Below, piece after piece: positions 40,154-47,365 of a stretch of 47,526 nt of DNA. Source of the stretch: an uncultured Bacteroidales bacterium (lineage in GTDB: Bacteria; Bacteroidota; Bacteroidia; Bacteroidales; Paludibacteraceae); assembly GCA_900317345.1 (NCBI GenBank), contig ONGK01000014.1, positions 1-47,526 of the forward strand. The letters run 5' to 3'. The position numbers and the translations under genes were made by a program. The first letter of the stretch is position 1. The number at the start of each line of letters is the position of its first letter. Below the pieces are notes generated by a model that saw only the letters and a list, made by a program, of their open reading frames with translations, was not told the DNA's origin and searched no databases.

Positions 40154-41083
40154 TTGCCCTGTTTAGTTTTGGAGATAGACGAAGCGCACAAGTCTCTCGA
40201 AACGGTGCAACACATCTGGGATTTCTTCTTTGCACAAGGTCTGACCAGAAGCGGTCTCGTCATATGCGTTGGAGGCGGTGTTTTAACGGATATTGCCGGC
40301 TTTGCAGCATCCACATACAAGCGCGGCATTGACTACATCGCCATTCCTACCACCCTATTGGCAATGGTGGATGCCTCGTCAGGAGGCAAAACAGGCATCA
40401 ACTATCATGGTCTAAAGAACAGCATCGGCGCTTTTGCCGCACCCATAGAAACACTCATCTGCCCCGAATGGCTGCAGACACTGCCGGCTAAAGAGATGCT
40501 CAGCGGCTTCGGTGAGATGCTCAAGACCGGATTGATTCATAGCAACCGCTTGTGGAGCAAATTATTGCAGCTCGATTTGGGCACCATGGATATCAAGGAA
40601 CTGACACCTCTAATTGATGCATGCGTGCACGCAAAAGAAGAGATTGTAAAGCAGGACCCGAAAGAATCCGGTCTGCGCAAAGTGCTCAATTTCGGCCACA
40701 CTTTCGGCCACGCATTGGAAGAGATAAGTCTCGTAGAAAAGCGGTTGCCCGAGCAAACGGTTTTGCAGCATAGCGGTCTGCTCCACGGCTATGCCGTGGT
40801 TTACGGCCTTATCGCCGAATTGTATTTGAGCGTTACTCGGCTCGGTTGTCCCAAAGAGCCCTTGCAGCAACTGACGCAAATCATGCTCCACTACTACGGC
40901 AAACCTGAATGTAAATGCTCCGACCGCGAGCGCCTTATCGCGCTTATGCATGCAGATAAAAAGAACGAGCGCACAGCCGATATCAACTGCACGCTCATCA
41001 AAGCCGTCGGTTCTCCGGTTATCAATCAAGTCATCACACCTGATGATGCCGTCGAAGCCTTGGACTACCTCTTCAGCCTCTAA
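40154..41083 (+). CDS. aroB: 3-dehydroquinate synthase, body of the gene after an in-frame stop
   Basis: AroB makes 3-dehydroquinate in the shikimate route to aromatic amino acids. GGGVLTDIAGFAAS binds NAD, PTTLLAMVDASSGGKTGIN carries the key lysine, and the metal ligands fall in GEMLKTGLI (Glu), LNFGHTFGHALE (His) and LLHGYAVVYG (His). The 309 residues from the TTG at 40154 are 35-50 short at the N-terminus. The missing part lies upstream in the same frame (40073-40153) but is split by TAG at 40121. It also seems to lack about a dozen residues before VLEIDEAHKSLETV. So the gene is either a recent pseudogene, affected by a base error, or translated from an internal start. It ends 8 bases from the convergent PhoH gene. 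Confidence 0.85.
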   Translation: MPCLVLEIDEAHKSLETVQHIWDFFFAQGLTRSGLVICVGGGVLTDIAGFAASTYKRGIDYIAIPTTLLAMVDASSGGKTGINYHGLKNSIGAFAAPIETLICPEWLQTLPAKEMLSGFGEMLKTGLIHSNRLWSKLLQLDLGTMDIKELTPLIDACVHAKEEIVKQDPKESGLRKVLNFGHTFGHALEEISLVEKRLPEQTVLQHSGLLHGYAVVYGLIAELYLSVTRLGCPKEPLQQLTQIMLHYYGKPECKCSDRERLIALMHADKKNERTADINCTLIKAVGSPVINQVITPDDAVEALDYLFSL

Positions 41084-41091
41084 TACTTAAT

Positions 41092-42306
41092 TCAATTCCC
41101 GTACGCCGCCACGATTTTCTTTACCAACGGGTGACGGACGATATCTTTCTCGTTAAACTCGATGATTTTGATGCCTTTGATGCCTTGAAAGCGCTCCAAT
41201 GCATCTCGCAAACCGGATTTCTGCGTCGGAGGCAGGTCTATCTGCGTCATATCGCCGGTAACGATCATCTTTCCGCCCAGACCAAGACGCGTAAGGAACA
41301 TTTTCAACTGCAGCGCCGTCGTGTTTTGCGCCTCATCAAGTATAACAACGGCATCAGCGAGTGTACGTCCGCGCATAAAGGCCAGCGGCGCTATCTGAAT
41401 AGTGCCCTTCTCCATAAATTCTGTCAGTTTGGTACCCGGTATCATATCCTGCAGAGCATCATAGAGCGGCTGCAGATACGGGTCTATCTTCTCTTTCATA
41501 TCTCCCGGCAGAAAACCTAATTTCTCTCCGGCTTCCACAGCGGGACGGGAAAGGATGATACGTCGAACCTCTCTGTTCTTCAACGCGCGAACAGCCAGAG
41601 CGATAGCCGTATAGGTTTTACCGCTACCTGCCGGTCCTACAGCAAAGAGCAAGTCGTTCTCTTCGTATGCCTTAACAAGCGCCTGTTGGTTCGTTGAACG
41701 GGCGTAGATAGATTTTCCGTTCACGCCATGCAAGATGAGATTGTCTGTTGCCTGCTCATGCGGCTTGTCGCCGTGCAGTAGCATCAAGATATCCTGTTCG
41801 GTAAGGCGGTTGTTGCGAATACAGAACTGCTCACACAGCCGCAGCGATGTCTCAAAATGCTTGACGGCCGCGTCGGAGCCGGTCACCTTAATCTGGTAAC
41901 CGCGAGCCACAACACGCACATCAGGGTGCTGGTTCTTGAGGCATTGGATATTATTGTTGTTCACACCGTAAAAGGTCGGTGTATCGAGGGAGTCCAGTAG
42001 TGTAAGTATTGTTTCCATGTACACAAATTCGAGCGTCTTTTGCGTCAGCGGTACTGTCTCCGCTTTGCACTCGATGAGCACCAGCGGCTGCATGGATGCA
42101 GAATAAACCACCGCGTCGCAGCGTTTCTTTGCTTCGCCTACGGTAATTGCTGTTTCTACGGCAATAAGCGAGGCAGGATAACCCAATTGCTCCACCATCT
42201 GATGAAGCAATTGTTGGCGCACCCATTCTTCCGGAGTCAGGCGTACCCAGCGGTGCCGCCACTCACAGAAAATCTGCTCTTTATTGTTTTGAAGACGCGT
42301 ACGCAA
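41092..42306 (-). CDS. phoH: HsdR_N (PD-(D/E)XK-like) domain fused to PhoH-family ATPase
   Basis: Residues 97-404 are a complete PhoH-like protein: LLDSLDTPTFYGVNNNNIQ at the start, Walker A GPAGSGKT (224-231), Walker B VVILDEAQN (320-328) and VTGDMTQIDLP. PhoH proteins are RNA-linked ATPases of uncertain role. Residues 1-95 match the start of the small HsdR N-terminal-like proteins of Bacteroidota: RLTPEEWVRQQLLHQMVEQLGYPASLIAVE, then D64 (KRCD) and E79-C80-K81 (LVLIECK), the nuclease-fold motif. The usual remainder of that domain is missing and PhoH begins at once with METIL. The whole is one open frame from a TTG at 42306; ATG at 42018 would give PhoH alone. Confidence 0.85.
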   Translation of the reverse strand: MRTRLQNNKEQIFCEWRHRWVRLTPEEWVRQQLLHQMVEQLGYPASLIAVETAITVGEAKKRCDAVVYSASMQPLVLIECKAETVPLTQKTLEFVYMETILTLLDSLDTPTFYGVNNNNIQCLKNQHPDVRVVARGYQIKVTGSDAAVKHFETSLRLCEQFCIRNNRLTEQDILMLLHGDKPHEQATDNLILHGVNGKSIYARSTNQQALVKAYEENDLLFAVGPAGSGKTYTAIALAVRALKNREVRRIILSRPAVEAGEKLGFLPGDMKEKIDPYLQPLYDALQDMIPGTKLTEFMEKGTIQIAPLAFMRGRTLADAVVILDEAQNTTALQLKMFLTRLGLGGKMIVTGDMTQIDLPPTQKSGLRDALERFQGIKGIKIIEFNEKDIVRHPLVKKIVAAYGN

Positions 42307-42326
42307 GACGTTCTACTTTTGCTTTT

Positions 42327-42471
42327 TTATTTCAAGTAATTATCCTTGAGCGAGCAGGTTCTATTCAAAATAAGTTTGTCAGCGGTGGTGTCTTGGTCCA
42401 CTACAAAGTAACCCTGTTTGAGCAACTGGTAGTGGTTCTCCTGCGGGATACCGTTCTCCATCACTGGTGCA
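42327..42471 (-). pseudogene. glnS: C-terminal end of glnS in a shifted frame
   Basis: The minus strand here reads APVMENGIPQENHYQLLKQG, then YFVVDQDTTADKLILNR and a final SLKDNYLK before TAA. This is the expected end of a glutaminyl-tRNA synthetase, but it is in a different frame from the main glnS reading. The switch lies at the AAA run 42472-42474. Confidence 0.75.
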
Positions 42472-44013
42472 TTTAACAATGAGACTGTCAGGATTCAGCA
42501 GGTCGCGGAAGTCTCCTTCTTCGGCACTCGGATTCTCCACTGCGAAGAGACGGTCGTACAGACGAGCCTCAGCATCGAGCGCAGAGTTGCACTCTACCCA
42601 GTTTATGGTTGCTTTCGTCTTGCGATTGCCGCCTTCCGTGCCGGACTTGCTATCCGGATCGTAGGTGGCATAAACAGTGGTGATATTGCCATTCGCATCT
42701 TTTTCGCAGCCCGTTGCTTGGATGATATAACTGCTCTTGAGACGTACTTCGCGTCCGCCCGGAGAGAGACGATAGAACTTGTTATCCGCTTCCTCGAGGA
42801 AGTCTCCGCGCTCTATCCATAGTTCGCGACCGAACTTCATCTCACGGGTGCCAAGTTCGGGATGTCCGTCAATATTCTCTGCGACAAGCGTCTCCGTTTG
42901 GTTCTCCGGATAATTGGTGATGACCAGTTTGACAGGGTCGAAGATAGCGCACACTCTCGGTGCGGTCTCTTTGAGATCCTCACGGATAGTATGCTCCAGC
43001 AGGCCCTGGTCAATCATTCCTTCCACCTTGGTATAACCGATTTTATCCATGAAGGTACGAATTGCTTGCGGTGTGTAACCGCGGCGACGCAGACCGCACA
43101 CTGTCGGCATACGCGGATCATCCCAACCTGCCACCAGACCTTCTTTGACCAGCTGCAGCATCTTACGCTTCGACATGACGGTATAGGTGATGTTAAGACG
43201 ATTGAACTCACGCTGCTTCGGGCGGTAGTCCGGTCCGTAAGGCGATAAGCCGCAGAAATTCGGTCCGCTGAACTGGTCGATGAAATAATCATACAACGGA
43301 CGGTGTACTTCGAACTCGAGCGTACAGATGGAGTGCGTCACGCCTTCGAAATAGTCGCTCTGGCCGTGCGCAAAGTCGTACATCGGATATACATTCCATT
43401 TGCGTCCCGTACGATGGTGCGGATGGCTGGTGATGATACGATACATGATTGGGTCGCGGAAGTGCATGTTCGGGTTCGCCATATCTATCTTAGCGCGTAG
43501 CACCATCTTGCCTTCCTCAATCTCACCGCGTTGCATGGACTCAAAGAGTCGTAGGTTCTCCTCTATCGGACGGTCGCGGTACGGCGATGCCACACCGGGC
43601 TCGGTAGGCGTGCCTTTTTGCTCGGCTATCTGTTCCGCTGTTTGCTCATCGACATAGGCTTTGCCTTGTTTGATGAACATGATAGCAAGGTCGTAGAGCT
43701 GCTGGAAATAGTCGGACGCGTAATATATCTGTCCCCATTTGAAGCCGAGCCAAGCGATGTCGCGCTCGATGGTGTCTACATACTCCGTGTCTTCTTTAAC
43801 GGGGTTGGTGTCGTCAAAGCGCAGGTTGCATACACCGTGGTATTTCTCCGCGATGCCGAAATCCATACAGATGGCTTTCACGTGACCTATATGCAGATAG
43901 CCGTTCGGCTCCGGCGGGAAACGCGTCTGTATACGACCGTTGTTCACGCCCTCTGCGAGGTCTTTCTCTACAATCTGCTCAATAAAATTGAGACTTTTTT
44001 CTTGCTCTTCCAT
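42379..44013 (-). CDS. glnS: Glutaminyl-tRNA synthetase, with an apparent frameshift near the 3' end
   Basis: GlnRS charges tRNA-Gln. The class I signatures are clear: FPPEPNGYLHIGHVKAI (HIGH) and VMSKRKMLQLV (MSK). CNLRFDDTNP and HSICTLEFEVHRPLYDYF confirm Gln rather than Glu specificity. The beta-barrel anticodon domains follow. At residue 511 or so the frame departs after SLIVK: the last 29 residues are unrelated, while the expected end continues in another frame to TAA at 42327. Dropping one A from AAA (42472-42474) restores it. GlnRS is normally essential, so a base-calling error or a tolerated mutation should be tested. An 11-bp tandem repeat precedes the gene. Confidence 0.92.
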   Translation of the reverse strand: MEEQEKSLNFIEQIVEKDLAEGVNNGRIQTRFPPEPNGYLHIGHVKAICMDFGIAEKYHGVCNLRFDDTNPVKEDTEYVDTIERDIAWLGFKWGQIYYASDYFQQLYDLAIMFIKQGKAYVDEQTAEQIAEQKGTPTEPGVASPYRDRPIEENLRLFESMQRGEIEEGKMVLRAKIDMANPNMHFRDPIMYRIITSHPHHRTGRKWNVYPMYDFAHGQSDYFEGVTHSICTLEFEVHRPLYDYFIDQFSGPNFCGLSPYGPDYRPKQREFNRLNITYTVMSKRKMLQLVKEGLVAGWDDPRMPTVCGLRRRGYTPQAIRTFMDKIGYTKVEGMIDQGLLEHTIREDLKETAPRVCAIFDPVKLVITNYPENQTETLVAENIDGHPELGTREMKFGRELWIERGDFLEEADNKFYRLSPGGREVRLKSSYIIQATGCEKDANGNITTVYATYDPDSKSGTEGGNRKTKATINWVECNSALDAEARLYDRLFAVENPSAEEGDFRDLLNPDSLIVKCTSDGERYPAGEPLPVAQTGLLCSGPRHHR

Positions 44014-44039
44014 ATATTGTAGTTTAGTATATTTATCGA

Positions 44040-44083
44040 ATCACATATTAATCACATGTTAATCACGTGTTAATAGCCTATTA
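44040..44083. repeat. 11-bp tandem repeat upstream of glnS
   Basis: Three close units of ATCACATGTTA (44040-44050, 44051-44061, 44062-44072) and a degenerate fourth lie between lpxA and glnS, 27 bases before the glnS ATG. The unit sequence differs from those before ddl and manC but the period is the same. Confidence 0.88.
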
Positions 44084-44100
44084 CGCCTCCTTGGCAACCC

Positions 44101-44826
44101 TTATTTTTCAAGGGTTTTCACAATACCTCTGGTTGACTGCCGCACGAACGATATGATTTGGTCCCGCTCAGCACTGGCCGGCATAGTAGCCTCTATCTTG
44201 TCCAAGGCCTGGGTGGTATTCAGATCGCTCTGATAGATAAGGCGGTATGCCTCCTGAATGGTATGAATCTGCTCTGGCGTGAAGCCGCGGCGGTTCAGAC
44301 CGACGGAATTGATGCCATAGAAACTCAGAGGTTCGCGGGCTGCAATGATATAAGGAGGTACATCTTTACCTACTTTTGAACCGCCTTGAATCATCACGTG
44401 CGCACCGATGCGGGTGAACTGATGCACGAGCGTTCCGCCGCCGATAACCGCGAAGTCGTCTATCTCCACTTCACCGGCAAGCTGCGTCACATTGGACATA
44501 ATAATATTATTTCCCAGCACGCAATCGTGCGCCACATGGCAGTACGCCATAATCAGGTTGTTTTTTCCCACAACGGTCTTGCCTCTCGATGCCGTACCGC
44601 GATGGATAGTGGCACATTCGCGTATCACACAGTTGTCGCCGATGATGGTCCATGTCTCCTCGCCTTTGAACTTCAGATCCTGCGGAATACAGCCTACCAC
44701 GGCATTGGGGAATACATGGCAATTATCGCCAAGTATCACATTATCATCGATATAGGCAAAGGCGTCAATGGTCACATTCTTGCCCAATTGTGCCTTCGGG
44801 CTTACATATGCTAAAGGACTTATCAT
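44101..44826 (-). CDS. lpxA: UDP-N-acetylglucosamine O-acyltransferase
   Basis: LpxA performs the first step of lipid A synthesis, adding a 3-hydroxyacyl chain to UDP-GlcNAc. The left-handed beta-helix shows as hexapeptide repeats through residues 1-180 (ISPLAYVSPKAQLGKNV, VILGDNCHVFPNAVVG). The catalytic His lies in MAYCHVAHDCVLGNN, and GGSKVGKDVPPY and the C-terminal GLNRRGFTPEQI follow. The length of 241 is slightly below the usual 255-262. It follows lpxC by 20 bases in an lpxD-lpxC-lpxA order. Confidence 0.96.
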   Translation of the reverse strand: MISPLAYVSPKAQLGKNVTIDAFAYIDDNVILGDNCHVFPNAVVGCIPQDLKFKGEETWTIIGDNCVIRECATIHRGTASRGKTVVGKNNLIMAYCHVAHDCVLGNNIIMSNVTQLAGEVEIDDFAVIGGGTLVHQFTRIGAHVMIQGGSKVGKDVPPYIIAAREPLSFYGINSVGLNRRGFTPEQIHTIQEAYRLIYQSDLNTTQALDKIEATMPASAERDQIISFVRQSTRGIVKTLEK

Positions 44827-44846
44827 ATTGTCTTTTATCTTTCTTT

Positions 44847-45749
44847 CTACTCACTCAATATCTGGTTTCTCAATCGTCTCACGCACTGCGTATTGAAGGT
44901 ATGACCGGGTTTGACGGCGATGATACGTCCCTGAATACGCAGACCCAGCAGTGCCATATCTCCGATTACGTCCAGCAGTTTGTGCCGCGCCGGTTCGTTG
45001 AGATAATTCAACGGCGAGAGGTAACCTAACTTGGTTGCATCCATGTGCGGTTGACCCATCTTGTCGCAGAAATAATCCATACCTTCCTGGCTCATCTCGG
45101 TCTCATAGATGACGAGCGCGTTCTGCAGGTCGCCGCCTTTGATGAGTCCGACGCGCAGCAGCGGCTCTATCTCACGTACGAAGCAGAACGTACGCGCAGA
45201 AGCCATTTCCATCGGGTAGTCCGCCAAATTCGTCAATGTGGCGTGCTGTTCTTTAAGCAGCACCGACGGGAATGCAATCGTCACATCCACCTCGTAGTGG
45301 TCACAGGGTTCGATACGTAGCATATGTCCGTGCTCGGAGATATACTCTATGGGCTCTGTCACCACATACACCTTCTGCTCTGCGTCCTGCTCTTCCAGCC
45401 CCACACGCTGAATCTCGCGCACAAAGAAACGCGCGCTGCCATCCAAGATAGGCATCTCCGGCGCATCGATGTCGATAATACAGTTATCTACTCCCAACGC
45501 ATATAGTGCACTCAGTGCGTGCTCCAGCGTCGATACTTTCCATTTCCCTCGTTCAAGTACTGTACCGCGTTCCGTAGCCGACACATAATCTGCCAAGGCC
45601 TGGTTGCATGGCTGACCGGGAAGGTCCACACGACGAATACATATGCCTGTATTCGCAGGTGCCGGATGAAACGTCGCCGTCACATGCAACCCGGTATGCA
45701 AACCCACCGAACTGAGAGAAAAACTGTCTTTTATTGTGTGTTGTTTCAT
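44847..45749 (-). CDS. lpxC: UDP-3-O-acyl-GlcNAc deacetylase without the FabZ partner domain
   Basis: LpxC is the committed, zinc-dependent step of lipid A synthesis. The zinc ligands are H77 (STLEHALSALYALGVDN), H256 and D260 (EPARHKLLDVIGD); H283 (PGHTFN) is the expected general acid/base. The length of 300 is that of a stand-alone LpxC. In Bacteroidota LpxC is usually fused to FabZ, the 3-hydroxyacyl-ACP dehydratase, giving about 460 residues; here the frame ends at SE and lpxA begins 20 bases later. FabZ must be elsewhere or replaced. lpxD lies 18 bases upstream. Confidence 0.95.
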   Translation of the reverse strand: MKQHTIKDSFSLSSVGLHTGLHVTATFHPAPANTGICIRRVDLPGQPCNQALADYVSATERGTVLERGKWKVSTLEHALSALYALGVDNCIIDIDAPEMPILDGSARFFVREIQRVGLEEQDAEQKVYVVTEPIEYISEHGHMLRIEPCDHYEVDVTIAFPSVLLKEQHATLTNLADYPMEMASARTFCFVREIEPLLRVGLIKGGDLQNALVIYETEMSQEGMDYFCDKMGQPHMDATKLGYLSPLNYLNEPARHKLLDVIGDMALLGLRIQGRIIAVKPGHTFNTQCVRRLRNQILSE

Positions 45750-45767
45750 TCGTTCAATCTTCTATCT

Positions 45768-46793
45768 TTAATGCTGCCCACTTTGTTTGAACCGCACCAC
45801 CGCTCTGCGCCATATGGCGGCATCGATAGCCGGATAGCCCATATACTGACCGGGCTTCTTGATATTTCCGGGAATACCTGTCTGAGCGCCGAAGATACAG
45901 TTGTCGGCTATTTCGATATGTCCCGCAGCTCCCACTTGTCCGGCAAGGATACAATGCTTGCCTATCTTTGTACTGCCGGCTATACCGACTTGCGCGCAAA
46001 GGAATGTACCTTCGCCCACCTCTACGTTATGCGCCACCTGCACGAGGTTGTCTATCTTCACATTGCGATGGATGATGGTCGAGCCCATCATGGCGCGGTC
46101 GATAGTGGTGTTAGCGCCTATCTCCACATCGTCCTCTATAATCACATTGCCTATCTGCGGAATCTTCCTGTTCACACCCTGCGCGTCAGGTTCAAAGCCG
46201 AAGCCGTCCGAACCTACTGTCACGCCGGCATGGAGCACACACTCAGCGCCGATGACGCAGTGGTGGTACACTTTCACGCCGGCATAGAGCACGGTGTGGT
46301 CACCAATCGTCACATCATCGCCGATATACACATTGGGATAAATCTGCACACCCTTGCCCAAACGCACATTCTTACCGATGTACGCAAAGGCACCGATGTA
46401 CGCATCTTCCGGAACGGCCACACCATCGGCAATGCAGCTCGGCTGTTCGATGCCCTGTTTGGCAGGGTTCAGCGCTTTTGACACCAATTGCAGCAATTGC
46501 CCCATCGCTCCGCGTGCATTCTCCACCAGAATAATAGCCTGCCCATCATTGAGTGGAGCGAGCTTTTGTCTTTTAGCGTAAGCGGTCTTTACTCCTTCAG
46601 CGAAGCGGTCAGAAACAAGCAAAACGCCAGCTTTGCTTGTTTCTATGTACGGCAGATATTTCTCCTCGGTGATAAACGATAAATGCCGCGCCTCAGCGTG
46701 CTCTATTGGCGCTACATCGCTCACCATCGCATTGGCGTTGCCTATCAGTTTGCCGCCCAGCAATGCGGCTATCTGTCCTGCGCTAAATTCCAT
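45768..46793 (-). CDS. lpxD: UDP-3-O-(3-hydroxyacyl)glucosamine N-acyltransferase
   Basis: LpxD adds the N-linked acyl chain in lipid A synthesis. The N-terminal uridine-binding domain (1-100) is followed by a beta-helix of hexapeptide repeats (AVPEDAYIGAFAYIGKNVRLGKG) with GSDGFGF, TTIDRAMMGSTII and QVAHNVEVG containing the catalytic His. The length of 341 is normal. Residues about 62-84 (RFAEGVKTAYAKRQKLAPLND) are encoded by two palindromic elements (46571-46610) and replace or extend a loop. A 12-bp perfect inverted repeat lies at 46612-46643. The genes before and after form HD-domain protein, lpxD, lpxC, lpxA, a usual Bacteroidota order. Confidence 0.96.
   Translation of the reverse strand: MEFSAGQIAALLGGKLIGNANAMVSDVAPIEHAEARHLSFITEEKYLPYIETSKAGVLLVSDRFAEGVKTAYAKRQKLAPLNDGQAIILVENARGAMGQLLQLVSKALNPAKQGIEQPSCIADGVAVPEDAYIGAFAYIGKNVRLGKGVQIYPNVYIGDDVTIGDHTVLYAGVKVYHHCVIGAECVLHAGVTVGSDGFGFEPDAQGVNRKIPQIGNVIIEDDVEIGANTTIDRAMMGSTIIHRNVKIDNLVQVAHNVEVGEGTFLCAQVGIAGSTKIGKHCILAGQVGAAGHIEIADNCIFGAQTGIPGNIKKPGQYMGYPAIDAAIWRRAVVRFKQSGQH
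46571..46610 (-). repeat. Two palindromic elements inside lpxD
   Basis: On the minus strand GACCGCTTCGCTGAAGG is followed by AAAGACCGCTTACGCTAAAAGACAAAAG. These resemble the elements at 34462-34517. They lie in frame and encode residues about 62-76 of LpxD. Confidence 0.75.
46612..46643. repeat. 12-bp perfect inverted repeat inside lpxD
   Basis: GAAACAAGCAAA (46612-46623) and TTTGCTTGTTTC (46632-46643) are perfectly complementary with an eight-base loop. The encoded residues are ETSKAGVLLVS of LpxD. It directly adjoins the palindromic elements at 46571-46610. Confidence 0.85.
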
Positions 46794-47058
46794 GAAACTC
46801 TAACGTTTTTATGCAGTAAAATCCATTTTAACTATTTAACCGATAGCGGAAAAGATATCGCTTCGTCGGTTTGCGCGTCAGCGCTTCAAGGTCCAGTATT
46901 TCACTGGCTTCGGCGATATCGCGTACCGTGCCGTCGGAATAGAGAATATCTATCGTGTCTGCTTTCTCCGAATAGGTATTGCTGGTCGATACATGTTCTG
47001 ACCAGCAGTAGGCTGCCTCTTGCTCGCTGATACCCAGATACTGCGCATATTCTTTGTT

Positions 47059-47110
47059 CAGCGCCTCTTTCTGTGCTTCCGTCACAGCGCCTCTTTCTGT
47101 GCTTCCGTCA
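47059..47110. repeat. 26-bp perfect tandem duplication in the HD-domain gene
   Basis: Units 47059-47084 and 47085-47110 are identical. Each encodes most of LTEAQKEAL on the minus strand. The second copy causes a frameshift. Confidence 0.95.
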
Positions 47111-47348
47111 ACGGTGCGTCCAGCAGCTCTCCGCGGAATAGACGACGGTTGATAAAACTCGTACTCAGCGCACTCAGCACCTTGTCCTCGCTACTCGTCC
47201 AGGCCTTGATGGCACTCAGCACATCTGTGTCGTCCAGTAGCGCGTACTGCTCCAACGCCTCGCTGGTCGGACTGAACATATCGAATGTCACCGGTTGATA
47301 GAGGAAATACCGCAATGCCGGCGAACAGAATAGCTCCTGGCTTTTATC

Positions 47349-47365
47349 TTTGAGCGAAGCGGTCT
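47349..47365 (-). repeat. Palindromic element inside the HD-domain gene
   Basis: TTTGAGCGAAGCGGTCT on the plus strand is identical to 34501-34517 and 38466-38482. It encodes KTASLK in the same frame as in manC. Confidence 0.85.

Noticed and set aside
40073-41083. TAG read as an amino acid in this organism
   Set aside because: TAG ends the prenyl synthase gene normally at 3459-3461, so general recoding is not supported; a local mutation or error explains aroB better.
41092-42306. Restriction-modification system suggested by the HsdR_N domain
   Set aside because: There are no HsdM or HsdS genes and no helicase motor; the domain is fused to PhoH only.
42465-42480. Programmed frameshift in glnS
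   Set aside because: The needed +1 shift has no stop or rare-codon pause and no stimulatory structure that I can see; a one-base insertion is simpler.
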